Source: JBBQVS01 sp964250765 (lineage in GTDB: Bacteria; Chloroflexota; Ktedonobacteria; Ktedonobacterales; Ktedonobacteraceae). From it: a DNA stretch of 64,000 bases. Shown one piece after another: positions 17,401-24,467 of the stretch. The position numbers and the translations under genes were made by a program. A model generated the notes under the pieces. It was not told the origin of the DNA. It ran no database searches and saw only the letters and a list, made by a program, of their open reading frames with translations. Location: contig CAXUHF010000013.1 in NCBI GenBank assembly GCA_964250765.1, positions 5,659 to 69,658 on the forward strand, given 5' to 3'. How positions within the stretch are numbered: position 1 is the first letter of the stretch; every line of letters starts with the position of its first letter.

Positions 17401-18049
17401 TCACGGGAACTGTCTAGGAACCTTGTGTGGGCATTCGGATTGGATCACGTCTCTTGCGTTTAGTCCTGATAACCGATTCCTAGCGAGTGGGAGTGCCGAC
17501 TCTACCATCAGCATTTGGGAGGTTCGTACAGGGTCCTGTTTGGCGACCTTACGTGGGCATACGAAACGAGTCTGTTCGCTGGCATGGAGTCCTGATGGGT
17601 CCCATGTGATGAGTGGGAGCGGCGATCAGACCATAAAAATATGGGAGTGGCGTCGTCATGTCTGTCGCACAACATTCTACGGACACACAGAAACGGTGAG
17701 GTCAGTGGCAGTGAGTGCAGATGGGCGGATGCTTGCGAGTGGGAGCTATGATCGCACAACTCGACTCTGGAATCTAGCGGATGGTCGTTGCATCCAGCAG
17801 TGTCATGGACATCAGGGGTTTGTCCAGTCCGTTGCCTTTAGTGCTGACGGAGACGTGGTGTGCAGTGGAAGCATTGACGGAACGGCCAAACTTTGGGATG
17901 TGCAGACGGGAACATGCATCCACACCTTCCGCATAGATCGGCCTTACGAGCGAATGAATATTGCAGGTGTGTATGGGGTAACAGAAAGGCAAAAGAATAT
18001 CTTACAAATATTAGGTGCCACGAGTGATAAGGAGGGCGCAATGCTCTGA
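14441..18049 (+). CDS. STAND protein paralogue: XRE HTH, NB-ARC ATPase and 14 WD40 blades
   Basis: A 1202-residue protein taken from ATG 14441 (GGGAGA 5 bases upstream; an in-frame ATG at 14429 is an alternative). The HTH (AGLTQAALATMLEVSERTIQ, then WESGKSYP) spans about residues 10-65. The NB-ARC has Walker A GMGGIGKT at 155-162, LVFDNVET near 229-236 and LLTSREK. The linker includes a LSLWQADFRTVDARELNLTE pentapeptide-like stretch. Fourteen WD40 blades follow, and the tail (IDRPYERMNIAGVYG, LQILGA) matches the 2787-6482 protein. The two are similar throughout but clearly diverged, pointing to an old duplication. The motif GYETYSRF after Walker B is also shared. Confidence 0.9.
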   Translation: MYSYTTYDYAFGLLFHRLRKQAGLTQAALATMLEVSERTIQKWESGKSYPTTRHRRHLLTVFVKQRAFTVGKEREEAEAFWTHVQQHTSHPMQPLDQLWFTRLLREQQQQELPDSSSLKESRAVSPSPCYGRQSELATLLHWAIHERSQLLVLTGMGGIGKTRLAETFVQHATASFEQVSWHAYNSAPPLEDGVDACLKALGVTPDYGTESEGAIGLLLKHLQTHRCLLVFDNVETILQAGSSESRYRAGYETYSRFLTLLGTHPHQSCILLTSREKFSDIGLLEAKYRTVHSLQLSGLGEEACRQLLIDEHVKGSDAALQALTTRYAGNPLALRLVAATIREIFGGESAALLITEQRSAFGDIHILLEEQFERMSIEEQEVLYWLALEQEPVSMETFLTMMVPSGHRAELAGTLDALVRRRGWVERRKVEDTFTLHLVLQDYLLHRFVEQVYQEIMTQSVRLLRSHALLHAQASDAVRVSQVRLILKPILEKLHEVESQRSPTMMLDQLVAMLPRTSPPVPGYVGANLFHLLAHAGSDWKQTNFSRLSLWQADFRTVDARELNLTEADLTGAAFLEPLGAVLCVAFSPDGTLLAAGTTTGDLSVWQVQDGRCSRRYTEHTGWVTSIAWSPDGSLLVSGSADETIRVWSLRDTESCAVWRGHTGWITSVAFHPNGLLVASGSNDQTIRLWQEATGTTVQTLQGHHGPVNCVTFSPDGTLLASGSDDCTIRLWETSSRQLYTTLTTHKSRVNCIAFSPDGTLLVSGSDDQSIGIWNTLRKQQERIFVGHTKPIRAIAFSPDSTTIATSSYDQTVRLWDVREGKAMRIFSEHRDRLKSVAWSPDGKLLASSGYDQTIRLWDTEAGTCVRSIQGALNSVLSVAFSPIEATLVTAHEDSTIRLWERHTQHATGLLSGHHNWVTSLAFHPHEHLLASGSEDYTIRLWNLQSQHCIRTLRAHTHSVWAVAWSPNGQLLASGGEDDGIKLWDPFHGNCLGTLCGHSDWITSLAFSPDNRFLASGSADSTISIWEVRTGSCLATLRGHTKRVCSLAWSPDGSHVMSGSGDQTIKIWEWRRHVCRTTFYGHTETVRSVAVSADGRMLASGSYDRTTRLWNLADGRCIQQCHGHQGFVQSVAFSADGDVVCSGSIDGTAKLWDVQTGTCIHTFRIDRPYERMNIAGVYGVTERQKNILQILGATSDKEGAML

Positions 18050-18054
18050 AGTGT

Positions 18055-18310
18055 GGGTCTAGTTCACTTTTGGTGAAGCTAACTGATGAGCTAAGTTTGC
18101 ATGTAAACAGGTCTTTTCAGAGACTCTACAAAGCATGCAGGACACGTTGACGCAAGAGGGCGAAGTCCACCGACCATAGCTCACGTGTCTAATCAGCTTG
18201 AGCTTGTGGACTTTCCCTTCAACGATCCCATTGCTCTGAGACAAGGGCAACCAGCTTTAACCGCCTCTTCGTCTCGTTTAACTCTAGCAACAAAGCCTCG
18301 GAACGAGCAA
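18055..18310 (-). mobile_element. ISL3-family transposase, 3' remnant with frameshifts
   Basis: On the minus strand three frames together give the C-terminal signature of ISL3 transposases: FVARVKRDEEAVKAG, then SQSNGIVEGKVHKLKLI, then VDFALLRQRVLHAL and a stop at 18126-18128. Two frame changes are needed to join them, so it is dead. The 18055 end (GGGTCTAGTTCAC...) may be the old terminal repeat, directly after the STAND gene stop. Confidence 0.7.
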
Positions 18311-18571
18311 AGCTTGCTGGCTCAAAAGGGCACGCACCGGAAAAAGTAGTTGTCGTCGGGGGCGAAACTAATTGACGCTTAACACACCACTGCTGATGTG
18401 GCGACGATGATCGTGTCGGCGTAGCCACCAGTGATGCGATATGCGATCACCTCGTCGCCCGGCACGCAGATCCCGTTGCTTCAGCACCAACCGCCCTTGC
18501 TCCGGGTCTCGGCCTCCTGCCATCTTCAGCTCTTTTTCACCTCCTCTGGGAGAATTGGAAAGCCCTGACTG

Positions 18572-18700
18572 ACCTCCATAGACTCAAAGATGGACAGTCG
18601 CGTCTCTTGAGGAGTACAATAGGGGTAACAGTCTGCCCACTCGCTTTTAAGCGAACCCGCAGAAGCTTTCCATTACCACATTGTCATCGCGAGTGGCTCC
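18572..18700 (-). mobile_element. IS3-family transposase (OrfB), C-terminal remnant
   Basis: The minus strand reads GATRDDNVVMESF in one frame and SLKSEWADCYPYC then TRLSIFESMEV in another. This matches the DDE-type C-terminal end of IS3 OrfB (D-N-A-x-x-E-S-F catalytic glutamate, then SLKxEW and a F-E-Y-I-E-V helix). One frameshift separates the halves, and the surrounding element is gone. Confidence 0.65.
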
Positions 18701-18877
18701 GGTGTGTTGTCTCCCCTGAAAGCAGCAGACAACAATGGACTTATGGAGGGAAGGTGTGTTGCTCTGGATGGGAACGTCTCATCCAACGTGTGATTGTGAA
18801 AATCAGGAAACACTTGAAATCTGCTCTGGTAAAATAGATATCTATGCACCAAAAATGGCAGGAGAAAGCGAAACTGA

Positions 18878-19075
18878 ATGCCAGATGGACGCAACCGTCA
18901 GGATATTCGTCCGGGACTCGAAGTGTCAATCGTCCTCAAGCAAGACCAGCGAACAGGAAAACTTACCCGAGGGGTCGTCAAGGATATTTTGACCAAATCC
19001 GTTTCTCACCCGCATGGGATCAAGGTACGGCTTGTTGATGGACAGATCGGGCGCGTGCAGAAAATCGAGGAGTAG
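18878..19075 (+). CDS. ywbE: YwbE family protein
   Basis: A 65-residue protein almost entirely made of the conserved YwbE core: a start with NRQDIRPGLEVSIVLKQDQR, then TGKLTRGVVKDILTKS, HPHGIKVRLVDGQIGRVQKI. The length and motif order match the family. Its function is unknown; the fold is a small beta-rich domain. A weak AGGAG lies 12 bases upstream. It is 25 bases ahead of the SDR gene and probably cotranscribed with it. Confidence 0.88.
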   Translation: MPDGRNRQDIRPGLEVSIVLKQDQRTGKLTRGVVKDILTKSVSHPHGIKVRLVDGQIGRVQKIEE

Positions 19076-19100
19076 CATGCCACACAAGGAAGAGAGACGC

Positions 19101-19859
19101 ATGAATGGAACAGGTCGTATCGCTCTGGTGACTGGTGCTGGAACGGGTATTGGCAAACGAACGGCATTACTGCTTTTGGAGGCCGGGTATTGCGTCGTGC
19201 TAGCAGGCCGCCGAGTAGAACTCTTGGAGCAGACGGTTCAGGAATCTGGTGTGTCGAACTCGCGTACGCTGGTGATGTCTATGGACGTAAGCGATCCTGA
19301 AGACGTGTCGGCATTATTCGCAGCAACGCAAGACACATTCGGACGACTGGATGTTTTATTCAATAATGCAGGTGTGGGTGCGCCCGCCATCCCGCTCGAA
19401 GACCTGAGCTATGAGCAGTGGCGCAGTGTGCTCGATACCTGCGTGACGGGAACATTTCTTTGCACGCAGCACGCCTTTAGGATGATGAAGCAGCAAACTC
19501 CGCATGGGGGACGTATTATCAACAATGGGTCGATTTCCGCGCATACTCCCCGACCCAATTCCGCACCGTATACGGCAGCCAAACATGCAATCACAGGTCT
19601 CACCAAATCAACGGCATTGGATGGTCGCCCATTTGACATTACCTGTGGGCAGATTGACATCGGGAACGCGGCAACCGAGATGACAGCCCGCATGAAAGAT
19701 GGGGTGCTCCAAGCCAATGGCACAGTTGCTGTCGAGCCAACGATGGATGCCGATCATGTTGCACAGGCGGTGCTCTATATGGCGAGCCTACCACTCGATG
19801 TCAATATCCCCTTTATAACAGTAATGGCAACCGGAATGCCTTTCCTAGGTCGCGGATAA
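19101..19859 (+). CDS. Short-chain dehydrogenase/reductase
   Basis: A 252-residue classical SDR. The start at 19101 follows AAGGAAGAGAG and lets the protein begin MNGTGRIALVTGAGTGIGKR, with TGxxxGIG cofactor binding at about residues 11-18; longer frames upstream overlap ywbE. NNAG is near residue 90. The catalytic serine lies in NNGSISAHTP and the Tyr/Lys pair in APYTAAKHAITG. An arginine after the second strand (LAGRRVELLEQ) suggests NADP. Substrate is unknown. It converges on the Fur-family gene. Confidence 0.88.
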   Translation: MNGTGRIALVTGAGTGIGKRTALLLLEAGYCVVLAGRRVELLEQTVQESGVSNSRTLVMSMDVSDPEDVSALFAATQDTFGRLDVLFNNAGVGAPAIPLEDLSYEQWRSVLDTCVTGTFLCTQHAFRMMKQQTPHGGRIINNGSISAHTPRPNSAPYTAAKHAITGLTKSTALDGRPFDITCGQIDIGNAATEMTARMKDGVLQANGTVAVEPTMDADHVAQAVLYMASLPLDVNIPFITVMATGMPFLGRG

Positions 19860-19910
19860 TTGGGGATGCCGTAGAAAAAGGAAAGATGTTGAAGAGGGTA
19901 TGCAGCCTCC

Positions 19911-20354
19911 TCAGAATGTTCCGCGCTCCATACGACAGTTCTCACAGCGTCCGAAGAGCGAGAGTGCATGTCCTTCAATTGCAAAGTTTGTCTGCTTCCC
20001 AATGGCTGCCAGCTGCTCCTGAGGCAGACAAATATCTATCTCCATGACCCGGTGGCACTGTGTACAGGTCAAGTGATGATGATGCGTTCCGCCACACACG
20101 CGATAGTGGTGCGTTCCATCCGCAAACTCGATACGGTCGAGCAACCCCATATCAACCAACTTTTCTACTGAGCGAAAGACTGTTGCACGTCCTATCTTTG
20201 GCTCAACCTGACGTAACTCCTGCCAGAGGTCATCCGTCGTGAAATCTTCTCCCTTGTCGGCAAGTTCTATCAGTCGCTCGGCAATCAATCGCCGAGGTCG
20301 CGTATTTCGTTGACTTACCTCATCAAATGCTGCGTAAATTTTCTCTGCGATCAT
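19911..20354 (-). CDS. Fur-family metal-responsive repressor, probably Zur- or Mur-like
   Basis: A 147-residue Fur-family protein (ATG 20354 chosen because AAGGA lies 9 bases upstream; an in-frame ATG at 20393 is also possible). The N-terminal winged helix has RPRRLIAERLIELA and KIGRATVFRSVEKLVDMGLL, the DNA-recognition helix. The C-terminal part carries the regulatory metal set (HHYRVCGGTHHHHLTCTQC) and the second CxxC (GRCENC) of the structural zinc site. It faces a metal ABC transporter across a short gap, and a motif related to those upstream of the transporter genes lies in its own promoter, so it likely controls both. Confidence 0.88.
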   Translation of the reverse strand: MIAEKIYAAFDEVSQRNTRPRRLIAERLIELADKGEDFTTDDLWQELRQVEPKIGRATVFRSVEKLVDMGLLDRIEFADGTHHYRVCGGTHHHHLTCTQCHRVMEIDICLPQEQLAAIGKQTNFAIEGHALSLFGRCENCRMERGTF

Positions 20355-20430
20355 CGTTTCATATCCTTTTTCCTGTATGGAAGCATACAGCATAGCTTCT
20401 ATTATATCATGTTCTTTTTATATGGCTATT

Positions 20431-20443
20431 GATATATTGTATC
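20431..20443. promoter_or_regulatory. Candidate Fur/Zur-type operator upstream of the regulator
   Basis: GATATATTGTATC, whose reverse complement is GATACAATATATC, differs by one base from GATACAATGTATC at 23314-23326 in the transporter promoter. It lies 77 bases upstream of the regulator start (20354). The sharing suggests autoregulation, but this is inference from two sites. Confidence 0.45.
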
Positions 20444-20525
20444 ATAAAAGAGATAACTATGTCCAATACCATGCTTATAGATAAAGTATGCTTTGTGAGA
20501 AAAGTACGAGAGGCAAGGACAGATT

Positions 20526-21461
20526 CTAGAGTTTTGAACCCTCGACGCGCGCAATCGCTTGTTCTTCGTCTACTCGCTGTTGTACCTGCTCTGGCAATGG
20601 AGGTGTAGAAGAACGTTGTTGCTCGGCCTCGATGTGCTGCTGTTTGCGCCGTTCATTCCATAATGGAGAGAGCAGACGGACTGGCAGATAGACCCCAAAC
20701 GAGAGGGTCGAGATAAAGAAACTTGGCGGCCATGTGGCATTGGCAACATTGATGGCGAGGAAAATACCGAGCCAGACATAGACAATGCCGAGCACCATCG
20801 CCAGTCCAATGACCAGAATGGGTCTTTTGACGAGACGCATTGCGGTTGCCGCAGGTCCGACGAGTAACGTAAATACGAGCAAGACACCAACGACCTGCAC
20901 CGACATCGAGACCGCAATGGCAACCAAGACAAGAAAGCCTACTGCAAGTGAACGCACCGGAACACCACGTGCCTCTGCGACTTCGGAATCGAATGAGCTA
21001 AACAGGAGTGGTCGGAAGAGAGCCAGCAGGACAATAACGGTAAGTGCTCCAAAAATAGCTGTTACGAGCACATCTGTTTGACTGATGCCCAGAATATCGC
21101 CAAACAGAATCGCATACACACGCTCCGCGTAGCCGGAGTAGAGTGAGAGAAAAAGGATGCCCAGACCAAGTGCAAAGGTTAGAATGACACCAATAGCGAG
21201 GTCGCGACTCCTCGACTCCTTGCTGAGCAGGCTTATCCCAATACCTGCTCCTATCGTAAACACGAGAAGACCTGTAAGAGGACTTAGACCAAGCAGAACC
21301 GCACCCGCCGCACCCGCGAAACCGATGTGCGAAAGGGCATGACCCGCGAAGGTCAGGCCACGGGCAATGAGAAAATAGCCTACGAGAGCAGAAACAATGG
21401 CGACACATGTTCCTGTGAGCAAGGCGTTCTGGATAAATGATGTTGAAAACAGGTCAAACAT
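20526..21461 (-). CDS. Metal ABC transporter permease (ZnuB/TroC-like)
   Basis: A 311-residue polytopic membrane protein of the ABC-3 family. It begins FSTSFIQNALLTGTCVAIVS and contains the family pattern GHALSHIGFAGAAGAVLLG, YAILFGDILGISQTDVLV, and RGVPVRSLAVGFLVLVAIAV. About eight to nine membrane spans are apparent. The C-terminal 45 residues are a charged, glutamine-rich cytoplasmic tail, longer than usual. It is the last gene of the minus-strand set after the lipoprotein and ATPase. With the divergent permease at 23531-24424 it may form a heterodimeric channel, as in TroCD/MntCD-type systems. Confidence 0.88.
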   Translation of the reverse strand: MFDLFSTSFIQNALLTGTCVAIVSALVGYFLIARGLTFAGHALSHIGFAGAAGAVLLGLSPLTGLLVFTIGAGIGISLLSKESRSRDLAIGVILTFALGLGILFLSLYSGYAERVYAILFGDILGISQTDVLVTAIFGALTVIVLLALFRPLLFSSFDSEVAEARGVPVRSLAVGFLVLVAIAVSMSVQVVGVLLVFTLLVGPAATAMRLVKRPILVIGLAMVLGIVYVWLGIFLAINVANATWPPSFFISTLSFGVYLPVRLLSPLWNERRKQQHIEAEQQRSSTPPLPEQVQQRVDEEQAIARVEGSKL

Positions 21462-21516
21462 GGGTGTTATCCTTGAAAGGAAAGATGAGGATGTATCCTT
21501 CTCATCTTTCTCGCTA

Positions 21517-22287
21517 CTACGTTTCTGCGCCCACGACGAAGAGTCGATTGAGTGCCTGCACGACCTCGACAGGAGAGCCGTATAACTCAGACAAACGTTG
21601 GCTTGTCACCACTTCATCTGGCGTACCAAGCGCACTCTTCCCATTCGCCATATAGAGAACACGATCTACCACAGGGAGAAGCGGGTTGATGTCATGAGTG
21701 ACGAGCATGACCGCCACATTCCGACTCCGGCACACTTTTGTGATTAACGCGACAATCTCTCCTTCGCGGCTAATGTCCAGGTTCGCAAGCGGCTCATCAA
21801 GCAGTAGCAGTCGTGGATTGGTGAGCAGTGCCTGAGCAATTAAGAGACGTTGTTGCTCACCTCCTGAAAGCTGTCCTACTGGCGCATTGGCAAGATCGAG
21901 TGCATCCACCTCACGCAAAACCTCATCGATGAGGACCTTTCGCTTCGGATTAGGCAAACCTGTCCCCCAACGGTTTCCGTCAAGGCCGAAGCCAACGACA
22001 TCACGTGCACGTAATGCGAGGTCAGCTTCTAGTGTGCGATGTTGAGGCGCATAGCCAATATCTTTATTACCACGACGAGCAGGGCGACCTAGCACACGCA
22101 CCGTTCCCGCGCTGGGCTTGATGAGGCCGAGGAACGTTTTGAGCAAGGTTGATTTGCCCGCTCCATTTGGTCCCAACATGACGATAAACTCCCCCTCGTT
22201 CACCGTCATACTGATGTCCTCTAAGATAGTACGCCCACCAAGGCGGATACGTACATGCTCTACCTCAACGACTGATACTGCTGTCAC
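21517..22287 (-). CDS. Metal ABC transporter ATP-binding protein (ZnuC/TroB-like)
   Basis: A 256-residue ABC ATPase with Walker A GPNGAGKST near residues 38-46, Q-loop, signature LSGGEQQR near 138-145, Walker B LLLLDEPLANLD, and switch histidine in VTHDINP. The GTG start at 22287 follows GAGGAA. The Q-loop area IGYAPQHRT is typical of the metal-uptake subfamily. It is sandwiched between the lipoprotein and permease genes and is the only ATPase of the locus, so it must serve both permeases. Confidence 0.92.
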   Translation of the reverse strand: MTAVSVVEVEHVRIRLGGRTILEDISMTVNEGEFIVMLGPNGAGKSTLLKTFLGLIKPSAGTVRVLGRPARRGNKDIGYAPQHRTLEADLALRARDVVGFGLDGNRWGTGLPNPKRKVLIDEVLREVDALDLANAPVGQLSGGEQQRLLIAQALLTNPRLLLLDEPLANLDISREGEIVALITKVCRSRNVAVMLVTHDINPLLPVVDRVLYMANGKSALGTPDEVVTSQRLSELYGSPVEVVQALNRLFVVGAET

Positions 22288-22299
22288 AAAACTTCCTCT

Positions 22300-23250
22300 T
22301 TACTTCCCAGTTCCTTGCTGCAACGCTGCTGCTAAGGCAACCAACTGATCACCCATCCATGTCTGATACGTCTTACTAGGAGGCATTGTCTCAGTAACAG
22401 GCACAACAGGGATGTTTAGTTTCTTCGCCTCGTTCTCCACATTCGTCGTGATAGGCGTCACCGTCTGCAGGTTGTAGATAAGAATCTTCGCATTTTTCTT
22501 ATTGATCGAGTTGTTAATCGACGTGACCGTATCTGCTGGCGGATCAGTCCCCTCTGCATTGGCTTTCATGAACTCGAAAGGTGTGAGCACATTGAGTCCT
22601 TCAGGCATCGTTTGATAGAGGTAAATGGTCTCGGTCAACGCAACGGGTGTCTCTTTATATTTGGCGTTAATGGTGTCTATCTTCTGCTGAAGCGGTGTGA
22701 GTGACTGCTTAAATGTTGCCAAATTGCTATCGAACGTTGACGCATCAGCACTATCCAGCTTTTTCAAGGCATTGGTAATACCTTGTGCAATAGCTGGCAT
22801 GTTATTAATACCGTACCACACATGAGGATTGTCAGGTAATGGATGATCGGCGAGTTTGCCACCAGTTAACAAGATGCGGTTGGGGTTTGGCGAACCAGAG
22901 AGAAGCTTATCCATCCAGTCATCGTAGCCAAGTCCGTTCTCAATCACCAGATCGGCTTTACTGACTTTTTCGGCTGTCTGTACATTCGAGGTATATTCAT
23001 GGGGGTCAACGTTTGGGTCAGAGAGAATGCTGGTCACATTGACATGACTTCCTCCTAACTGCATAGTCACGTTGCCATAAAAATTCTCCGCTGCCACCAC
23101 GTTCACAACTTTTGAGGACGTAGTAGAGGTACTAGATGAGGAACCACTCCCTGTTGTTGTTGTACTAGAACTGCCACAGGCGTTGAGCAAAAATACAGAG
23201 CCAATGAGGATTGATATCATCCAAGCAAAGGTCTGTTTGTGCGAAAACAT
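22300..23250 (-). CDS. Metal-binding lipoprotein of ABC transporter (ZnuA/TroA-like)
   Basis: A 316-residue substrate-binding protein. A signal peptide ends in the lipobox LLNAC, followed by a long Ser/Thr/Gly linker that would tether it to the membrane exterior. The family motifs are NFYGNVTMQLGGSHVNVTSI, SDPNVDPHEY with the metal histidine, LVIENGLGYDDWMDKLL, and NPHVWYGINN. The flexible His-rich loop of high-affinity zinc proteins is absent, so the metal could be zinc or manganese. AGGAG is 6 bases before ATG 23250. Expression is likely controlled by the Fur-family protein. Confidence 0.9.
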   Translation of the reverse strand: MFSHKQTFAWMISILIGSVFLLNACGSSSTTTTGSGSSSSTSTTSSKVVNVVAAENFYGNVTMQLGGSHVNVTSILSDPNVDPHEYTSNVQTAEKVSKADLVIENGLGYDDWMDKLLSGSPNPNRILLTGGKLADHPLPDNPHVWYGINNMPAIAQGITNALKKLDSADASTFDSNLATFKQSLTPLQQKIDTINAKYKETPVALTETIYLYQTMPEGLNVLTPFEFMKANAEGTDPPADTVTSINNSINKKNAKILIYNLQTVTPITTNVENEAKKLNIPVVPVTETMPPSKTYQTWMGDQLVALAAALQQGTGK

Positions 23251-23313
23251 AGAAATTCTCCTACAAATGAATAAGAAAAAGGCATATACATACTAAACGT
23301 ATGCATATGTAAC

Positions 23314-23326
23314 GATACAATGTATC
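23314..23326. promoter_or_regulatory. Candidate Fur/Zur-type operator upstream of the lipoprotein gene
   Basis: GATACAATGTATC is a 6-1-6 inverted repeat lying 64 bases upstream of the lipoprotein start. It closely matches the site at 20431-20443 and shares the same centre (AATG/ATTG) as the one at 23363-23377. Confidence 0.45.
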
Positions 23327-23362
23327 TTTTGAGAGCATAACACAGGACAAGAACGTTGTCAA

Positions 23363-23377
23363 TGAGATAATGTCTCA
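23363..23377. promoter_or_regulatory. Candidate second operator in the divergent transporter region
   Basis: TGAGATAATGTCTCA, with arms TGAGA/TCTCA around TAATG, resembles the neighbouring GATACAATGTATC in spacing and centre. It is followed by TATAAAAAGG, a possible -10 region for the plus-strand permease. Confidence 0.4.
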
Positions 23378-23530
23378 ATATAAAAAGGCTTTACTCAACG
23401 ATAACTCTCAAAAAGCTTTGTCTCACATATATTTCCTTGCCTTGCATCTCTTGCTGTGTTAGCATATGCACAGTTACTTAGAGAAAAGTTGCTTGACTTA
23501 ACGGAAAGACCTGATTGATGGAGGAAGAGC

Positions 23531-24424
23531 TTGTTTGCGCTTTTTGAGCAGGAGTTTATCCAAAATGCGTTTCTTGCCGGGACGATTGTGGCTCTTGTCA
23601 CTGCCATTGTTGGCTACTTTGTGGTATTGCGTGCTCAGGCATTTGCCAGTGAGAGCATCTCGGAAATTGGCTTCGCCGGGTCTACAGGTGGACCACTCTT
23701 TGGAATTACTTCGCTTCTTGGCATGTTCATTCTTACGATCCTCAGTGCGTTGGGCATGGGTGCCTTGGGTGAACGTGCCCGTGGGCGTGACGTTGAGACG
23801 GGTATGGTACTGGCCTTTGCCCTCGGTTTAGGCGTCTTATTTACAGGTCTCTATGCCTCTGGAAAAAATGCGGTTGCCACGGTGAGCGCACTCTTCGGGT
23901 CCATCTTAAGTGTGAGTCGAGGAGATGTGTTGACGACGCTCGTTTCGGGCCTTGTCGTTCTTGTGCTGCTAGCTTTTTTATTTCGGCCTCTGCTGTTTGC
24001 CTCTATTGATCCAGAGGTGGCGCAGACGCGCGGGGTGCCTATCCGTCTGCTGTCAATCGTGTTTCTCGTCTTGTTGGCAGTGACCATTGCAATGGCGATT
24101 CAAGTCGTTGGAGCATTGCTGGTGTTTGCGCTCCTGATTACTCCTGCTGCTAGTGCGGCACGATTGACCCATCGTCCTCTCACAACCATTATCCTCTCTG
24201 TCGTGTTTGGGCTTGGAATCACCTGGGTAGGGTTGATTTTGACGATTGTCGGAACAGGTCGCTACTTGCCTGCGAGTTTTTATATCGCCACCCTCGCCAC
24301 CTTTACCTATTTTGTTGCTGTGGTCGTCAGTCGTTGGCACACACCACGACGTTCTCATGCGATGACTTCTCGACGCTCAACACGAGAACAGCTTGTAGGA
24401 AAAAATCATCACATAGTAGATTGA
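23531..24424 (+). CDS. Second metal ABC transporter permease (ZnuB/TroD-like)
   Basis: A 297-residue membrane protein starting at TTG 23531 after GGAGGAAGAGC. It belongs to the same ABC-3 family as the 20526-21461 permease: FEQEFIQNAFLAGTIVALVT, SESISEIGFAGSTGGPLFG, RGVPIRLLSIVFLVLLAVTI and ALLVFALLITPAASAARL all align with it. It is transcribed divergently from the lipoprotein gene, with no ATPase or binding protein of its own. A second permease in TroABCD-type systems pairs with the first, so a heterodimer is plausible. The last 30 residues are hydrophilic and basic. Confidence 0.86.
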   Translation: MFALFEQEFIQNAFLAGTIVALVTAIVGYFVVLRAQAFASESISEIGFAGSTGGPLFGITSLLGMFILTILSALGMGALGERARGRDVETGMVLAFALGLGVLFTGLYASGKNAVATVSALFGSILSVSRGDVLTTLVSGLVVLVLLAFLFRPLLFASIDPEVAQTRGVPIRLLSIVFLVLLAVTIAMAIQVVGALLVFALLITPAASAARLTHRPLTTIILSVVFGLGITWVGLILTIVGTGRYLPASFYIATLATFTYFVAVVVSRWHTPRRSHAMTSRRSTREQLVGKNHHIVD

Positions 24425-24452
24425 ATGTTCAATCTACTATCATACATGATAG
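24413..24452. repeat. Two overlapping inverted repeats before an SDR gene
   Basis: ATAGTAGATTGAA (24413-24425) and TTCAATCTACTAT (24428-24440) form a 13-bp stem with a 2-base centre. CTATCAT (24437-24443) and ATGATAG (24446-24452) form a second, overlapping one. They lie across the permease stop codon and 15 bases before the SDR start. They could be an operator for the SDR gene or form an RNA hairpin. Confidence 0.6.
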
Positions 24453-24467
24453 TTTGTGGAGGAACAC

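Larger units (their letters stand above)
18050..18877. other. 828-bp region of decayed transposase and unidentified fragments
   Basis: No intact gene. It contains the end of an ISL3-type transposase (18055-18310) and an IS3-type OrfB piece (18572-18700). Between them, about 18380-18470 on the minus strand, one frame reads CVPGDEVIAYRITGGYADT, a fragment I cannot identify. The region appears to be a landing site for several nested insertions. Confidence 0.6.

Noticed and set aside
18380..18470. Unidentified minus-strand fragment (GDEVIAYRITGGYADT)
   Set aside because: It looks like a protein piece, but I cannot assign a family and it is broken by stops.
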